From a virus, in the IMG/VR virus record IMGVR_UViG_3300016457_000480, positions 1 to 33,739 of that record: a DNA stretch of 33,739 nucleotides, one strand, 5' to 3'. The notes under the pieces are model-generated. The model saw only the letters and a list, made by a program, of their open reading frames with translations. It was not told the DNA's origin and ran no database searches. Below, piece after piece: positions 29,950 through 33,739 of this stretch. Every line of letters begins with the position of its first letter. Within the stretch, counting starts at the first letter, position 1. The translations under genes and the position numbers were made by a program.

Positions 29950-29981
29950 ATTATACAAATTAGCGCCATAAAATTTAAAGA
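29950..29981 (-). promoter_or_regulatory. Phage-type promoter of the TIGR-like operon
   Basis: CTTTAAATTTTATGG and TATAATACAATA with 18-bp spacing. The transcript leader contains an AAGGAGGAATTG ribosome-site-like sequence but no start codon follows; instead the first repeat block begins. Thus this promoter directly makes array RNA. Confidence 0.78.
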
Positions 29982-30035
29982 AAAATGCAATATTTTTTAA
30001 AAAAATAAATTCCCTAATAATATTCACCATTTAGC

Positions 30036-31589
30036 TTAGAAAAAACTTCCAAGGAACGGTCGCCCCATCCTCAAACATTGCAAAATATTGCAGACTTCCC
30101 GCTGGTCGAAGTGCCCTCTCCGCACTAAAATTTTGTTCAATCGCAGAATTCCCTTCACACGGTCCTCATCTTTTTGATTCATGCCAAAAAGGGCGGTAAC
30201 ATGTGCATTTTTCCGCTTATCCTCACTAAAATTCGTCCGATCAAGTAATCTTTTGGAATATCCACCAGCATCAGATTGAGTTGTATAAACAACAAGACAT
30301 TTATATTCCTGGGAAAGCCGACGACCGGCCTGCCAAATCTGGTTCGTTTTATCTCGCCGATCCAGTTTAAAGTCATCGGATTCCATTACATCTGGATAAT
30401 CAACTAACACGACCTTTGGAACATACCCTTTTTTCTTGTTCAAAATATCTAACTCTGTTCTAATGTCTTTCGGACGTAACATTCCACTTGGATAAACAAA
30501 TAAATCCAATTCTCGTTTATAACGCTTCTTGAATTTCTCCACCGCCAAGACAGCGTCCTGCCATGTCAATGGTTTTACTGACTTTCTCTTTTTATACCAC
30601 AATGCCCCCTTGAATCTGGGGGATGTGTTTTGTTCGGGATGAGTCGAACCAAAATGACAGGGTTTATATCTTGATGCTTCATTCACTAATTCCTTATATT
30701 CCTCGAATTTCTTCTCCCATATTTTTTTGAAATCCTCTTGTGCAAATACTGCATGTTCATTTTTCACTCTTCTTTTACATTTACCTAATTGATTATGTAC
30801 ACAATCCAGCACTGGGTAGTATAACTCGTTGCAGTAACACGGCATGTCACTGCGTTTTGTCAAGTAAATGCCTATTCGACAAAGCATATCTTCTTCTGTC
30901 ATATCCCCAACTTCAAATAACGCTACGTTCGATCCTTGCGTTATCGCACGCATAGCTAATTCTAACATAAAAAATGTTTTGCCTACTTTATCCGGTCCAA
31001 CGAATCCCACAAAAGCACGTTGGATCAATTGATCATTGAGAAAAGTTCCAAGGTCCCCTGGAAAGGTGATTAATGGGGTGCTTACAGATTCGAATGCTCT
31101 TCTGTATTTTTTTGGATCTGCATCTAATGGCTGTACTGCGGTACCTGTCAGTTTCTCAGGAGCATTGAAGGTTCCTATTGCAGCTTCTGCGTCTGTTATT
31201 TCCCCTTGTTCTGCTTGTGTTGTTATTTTTTCACTTAACTCGATAATCGCTCTTTGACGAAAGTATTTCTCTGTCTCGTCAAATAAATATTCGATATTAA
31301 ATTGCTCTGGATCAAAATCATCGGATAGATCTTCAAGGAGCTCTTCGATCCATTCAGCTTGATCCTTATCAAGTCCCTCTTGTAATTTTTGGAAGTAAAT
31401 GTCCTGAATGTGCTTCTGCGGTGCCCTTTCATACTTTTTGTAGTACTCCCAGCACCAAAGAGACAATGTTTTTGCGGTTCGACTTTGTAGGTACTTTGAT
31501 TGAAAAATATCTTCCAGTTGCTGTAAGTATGGGGTACTAACGATCATCCCCGTTAGCACGCGTCTCTCAATATATTGAGATTCAGACAT
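30036..31589 (-). CDS. DnaB-like replicative helicase
   Basis: Unwinds DNA ahead of the phage fork. An N-terminal helical region (residues 1-145) resembles the DnaB N-domain; the RecA-like motor has Walker A GPDKVGKT at 198-205, ALFEVGDMTEEDM (H1a region), and VPKVVLVDYPDVM (Walker B). An unusual insertion of about 120 residues between them contains cysteines (CYCNELYYPVLDCVHNQLGKC), a possible zinc site, and a Lys/Arg-rich stretch. The late part CLVVYTTQSDAGG (H3) is recognisable. 517 residues, larger than typical because of the insertion. Loader DnaC is encoded upstream. Confidence 0.84.
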   Translation of the reverse strand: MSESQYIERRVLTGMIVSTPYLQQLEDIFQSKYLQSRTAKTLSLWCWEYYKKYERAPQKHIQDIYFQKLQEGLDKDQAEWIEELLEDLSDDFDPEQFNIEYLFDETEKYFRQRAIIELSEKITTQAEQGEITDAEAAIGTFNAPEKLTGTAVQPLDADPKKYRRAFESVSTPLITFPGDLGTFLNDQLIQRAFVGFVGPDKVGKTFFMLELAMRAITQGSNVALFEVGDMTEEDMLCRIGIYLTKRSDMPCYCNELYYPVLDCVHNQLGKCKRRVKNEHAVFAQEDFKKIWEKKFEEYKELVNEASRYKPCHFGSTHPEQNTSPRFKGALWYKKRKSVKPLTWQDAVLAVEKFKKRYKRELDLFVYPSGMLRPKDIRTELDILNKKKGYVPKVVLVDYPDVMESDDFKLDRRDKTNQIWQAGRRLSQEYKCLVVYTTQSDAGGYSKRLLDRTNFSEDKRKNAHVTALFGMNQKDEDRVKGILRLNKILVRRGHFDQREVCNILQCLRMGRPFLGSFF

Positions 31590-31773
31590 TTGTAACAGCC
31601 ATCATTTTTCTCAGACGTCGCTGATCCTTTTGCCATCCCCTGTATCGTTTTTTATTTGTGAATCCTAATTGAGCCATTTCAATTTTTTCAGCTCTTCTTC
31701 TTGGATTAATTGCTTGCCCATCTAACATTTTTACTGACTGTTTATGTAGTTTTAATGGAAGTTCGTTTCTCAT
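31582..31773 (-). CDS. Small basic protein, 63 aa
   Basis: A Lys/Arg-rich protein (INPRRRAEKIEMAQLGFTNKKRYRGWQKDQRRLRKMM) with an AGGGGATT site, first below the promoter at 31800-31831 and overlapping the helicase start. Probably nucleic-acid binding by charge; family not known. Confidence 0.58.
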   Translation of the reverse strand: MRNELPLKLHKQSVKMLDGQAINPRRRAEKIEMAQLGFTNKKRYRGWQKDQRRLRKMMAVTNV

Positions 31774-31799
31774 TTTAATCCCCTATTTTAATTTAAAAT

Positions 31800-31831
31800 A
31801 TTATACAAATTCATGCCTAAAAATTTAAAGA
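31800..31831 (-). promoter_or_regulatory. Phage-type promoter
   Basis: CTTTAAATTTTTAGG and TATAATATTT with 18-bp spacing, between the DnaC-like gene and the small basic gene. It provides the helicase gene with a separate start. Confidence 0.76.
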
Positions 31832-31900
31832 ATAAATTTTACCATTTTGACCTGCTATTTTCTCTAATATGTCCTTTTGCCAAAAAAGGTTTCTTTGCGT

Positions 31901-32545
31901 TTACCCTCTTTTGTCTTCTCCACTCATTTTTACAAGTGTGCACATAGATCGAATTCTTGATGGAATTCGATCATCATCTAGTTTCTCCGCGAGATAATCC
32001 AACGTACGATTGGACGTAATTATTGTCTTTTTGTAATTGTTATAACGACTGTTAATGATTAGATACAATACAGAAAAGCTCCAGTCCGTAACCTTTTCAA
32101 CACCCAGATCATCTAACACAAGAAAATCAACTTCACTATATTTCTTAATGATGCTCCCTTCTGTCTCCTGTTCCTCATTATAATCCCTGGTTCTTTTTTG
32201 ATTGAATGTTTCACGAATATTGGACAATAGACCGGGAATTTCTACAAACAAACATCTTAAACTCTTGGCATAATAAGGATCATATTCGTTGTTTAAAACA
32301 TTAAGTTTCTTCATAGCATGTTTTGTATGTTTACTTTCGGACAGAAAATCAAGCATCAATTTAACTGCAATAAGTGTCTTTCCAGTTCCGGCATCACCAT
32401 GGAGATAAACACCATCATGTTCCATCAAATTGGAGATATCTATTTTACTTAATAGAGAACTTACTTCTTGACATTGTCGTTTTGGAACATCACAATATTC
32501 TAACAGAGAAACACAGTCTTTAATTCCAATCTTTTCAGTTTTCAT
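31901..32545 (-). CDS. DnaC/IstB-like helicase loader ATPase
   Basis: AAA+ protein that would load the phage helicase on ssDNA. Walker A GDAGTGKT at residues 50-57, Walker B VDFLVLDDLGVEKV, sensor-like TIITSNRTLDYL, and the arginine finger DDRIPSRIRSM. 214 residues is normal for phage DnaC. Start is the ATG at 32545, with an AAGGAG site; it overlaps the initiator gene by 11 bases. Adjacent initiator and helicase genes agree with the role. Confidence 0.88.
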   Translation of the reverse strand: MKTEKIGIKDCVSLLEYCDVPKRQCQEVSSLLSKIDISNLMEHDGVYLHGDAGTGKTLIAVKLMLDFLSESKHTKHAMKKLNVLNNEYDPYYAKSLRCLFVEIPGLLSNIRETFNQKRTRDYNEEQETEGSIIKKYSEVDFLVLDDLGVEKVTDWSFSVLYLIINSRYNNYKKTIITSNRTLDYLAEKLDDDRIPSRIRSMCTLVKMSGEDKRG

Positions 32546-33599
32546 CAATTACTCCTTTTTCAGAATCATAATTAATTACAGGTACATTGGCATACTTCCC
32601 AGGTTTTGGTTTTGCGTAGTTCCCATCCGCATAGAAATTTGGATTCTCCTTTGGCCCAAGTTTTTTCTTTTGTTCATCTGATACGAATGTGCGTAATTCA
32701 CTTGGATCATCTAACCAACGGCTGTTATTCAACCATGTAGTAGGCATTGGAATATATTTTGTGTTTTGCCACTGTTCAGATTTCTTCTGACGAATTATGG
32801 CGCCTTTTATTTGTCTCCAAGTAGGAACATCCCTATTTTTACTTCGGCATAATTTATTCCATTTTGTTTTGGCTGTACCTTTACTTCCTTGTCCACTATC
32901 CCTCTTTGGATATAATGTCCAGAATTCATCAAATTGTTTTGGTGTGATTTTTCCATTTAATTTTTTGGGTGGATTGGAAGGAGGGTTTTCTTTAGAGGAA
33001 ATATTTTGACCATTATTGAAAGAATTGAAAGGAAGATCTTTTGAATCCTCCAAATCATACGAAGAGGGGTTTAAATGGTTTTCTTTTAAATTAGTCTTTT
33101 TATTAATTGGTATTATTAAGCCAGGGTTTTCCATATGACGGTTAGCCATATCTGGGTTTTCCATACCTGGGTTTTCCGGATTATTTGTGTTTTTGAATGC
33201 AGGTTCAAATCCTTGTTTATCCAGTTGTTTCAGTGGTTTTTCCAAGTTGAAATTATTTGGAGAATTAGAATATGCCCAGAAAGAACCTATCCATTTTTTT
33301 GTTATCTTATCTCGATAACGCACCCGTAATAAGTATCCCATTTGTTCAAGTTCTTGTAATCCTGAATGCAATGCGTCAGGACCTTCTTTCATCATTTGTT
33401 GTAGAGAGGACATGTAACTTACCCAACCTTCTTGGTTTGATAATAATAAACAAAGTATTGCTTTTGCTTTCCCTGACATATCTGGTCGGCGAAGTAAATC
33501 ATTTGGGATTTGTGTAAAATTGTTGGTAATAGAAACATTGATAGCATCCGGGAGTCTGCATTTGTTTTGTTGTTCGTTTGTAGGTCTGTTTCTTTGCAT
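32535..33599 (-). CDS. Replication initiator-like protein with winged helix (DnaD/DnaT-type)
   Basis: The N-terminal 110 residues form a winged-helix domain: PNDLLRRPDMSGKAKAILCLLLSNQEGWVSYMSSLQQMM then a wing with GYLLRVRYRDKITKKWIGSFW. A low-complexity linker follows, with repeats of NPxM such as ENPGMENPDMANRHMENPG. The C-terminal domain FDEFWTLYPKRDSGQGSKGTAKTKWNKL...YIPMPTTWLNNSRWLDD is the pattern found at the end of phage initiators that recruit DnaC/DnaB. An AGGAATC site precedes the ATG. Confidence 0.8.
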   Translation of the reverse strand: MQRNRPTNEQQNKCRLPDAINVSITNNFTQIPNDLLRRPDMSGKAKAILCLLLSNQEGWVSYMSSLQQMMKEGPDALHSGLQELEQMGYLLRVRYRDKITKKWIGSFWAYSNSPNNFNLEKPLKQLDKQGFEPAFKNTNNPENPGMENPDMANRHMENPGLIIPINKKTNLKENHLNPSSYDLEDSKDLPFNSFNNGQNISSKENPPSNPPKKLNGKITPKQFDEFWTLYPKRDSGQGSKGTAKTKWNKLCRSKNRDVPTWRQIKGAIIRQKKSEQWQNTKYIPMPTTWLNNSRWLDDPSELRTFVSDEQKKKLGPKENPNFYADGNYAKPKPGKYANVPVINYDSEKGVIDEN

Positions 33600-33607
33600 T
33601 TTGATTC

Positions 33608-33739
33608 CTATATTCTACAATTTTCAAGTACGGAAGGATAAATATTTTCTTTTATTAATTCAATTTCTTGTGGGGGCAATTGAAACCATTCTGTATTATT
33701 TATTCGATATTTTTTATAGAATTTATGTAAGGTATTTTC
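33608..33739 (-). CDS. C-terminal end of an unidentified protein
   Basis: An open frame enters from the right edge and ends with TAG at 33608-33610, giving 43 residues (including NNTEWFQLPPQEIELIKENI). It is nine bases upstream of the initiator gene, in the same direction. No start is in the window and the fragment is too short to identify. Confidence 0.5.
   Translation of the reverse strand, partial: ENTLHKFYKKYRINNTEWFQLPPQEIELIKENIYPSVLENCRI

Overview
This window is a gene-dense, AT-rich stretch of a tailed-phage genome (or a prophage/metagenomic phage contig). Every gene I can support lies on the minus strand. Genes are short, tightly packed and often overlap as ATGA or TAATG, most have AGGAG-type ribosome binding sites, and most products are phage replication, recombination, nucleotide-metabolism or DNA-modification proteins. 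No structural or lysis genes are seen. The host cannot be named from the sequence.

Reading in the direction of transcription (high to low coordinates): 33.7-30.0 kb is the replication-initiation block (initiator-like winged-helix protein, DnaC-like loader, small basic protein, DnaB-like helicase). 30.0-27.6 kb is one transcription unit that starts at a phage-type promoter and alternates three short repeat arrays with two genes, a ParB-like protein and a protein with a Nop/IS110-like helix-hairpin-helix domain. The arrays have a 36-bp period: two different conserved 10-bp blocks, each followed by a unique 8-bp spacer. This matches the architecture of TIGR-Tas (tandem interspaced guide RNA) RNA-guided systems with a nuclease-less TasA-type protein, and it is the most exciting feature of the window.

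27.5-21.0 kb holds small regulatory genes, then a complete preQ0 pathway (queD, queE, queC, and folE fused to a phosphoribosyltransferase domain) and a DpdA-like transglycosylase, so the phage probably puts a 7-deazaguanine base in its own DNA. Three tiny ORFs after dpdA each repeat the dpdA N-terminal motif. 20.7-14.6 kb encodes a sliding clamp, a SNF2-type helicase, a DNA methyltransferase carrying an intein, a DUF1937 protein and a uracil-DNA-glycosylase fused to a 3'-5' exonuclease. 14.6-9.5 kb has small hypothetical genes, thymidylate synthase ThyX with an intein, and the polymerase domain of a family A DNA polymerase. 9.5-6.1 kb has small genes and a clamp-loader ATPase. 6.1-5.7 kb is non-coding and contains what looks like a circularly permuted tRNA gene between long-range complementary flanks, followed by a strong terminator. 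5.7-0 kb carries a gp32-like ssDNA-binding protein, a RecA/UvsX-like recombinase, a 5'-3' exonuclease and an endonuclease VII-like resolvase.

The polymerase I activities (5'-3' exonuclease, 3'-5' exonuclease, polymerase) are thus spread over three separate genes. A recurring promoter (CTTTAAATTTT, then TATAAT 17-18 bp further on) appears eight times and appears to divide the window into transcription units. Three inteins interrupt conserved motifs of ThyX, QueE and the methyltransferase.
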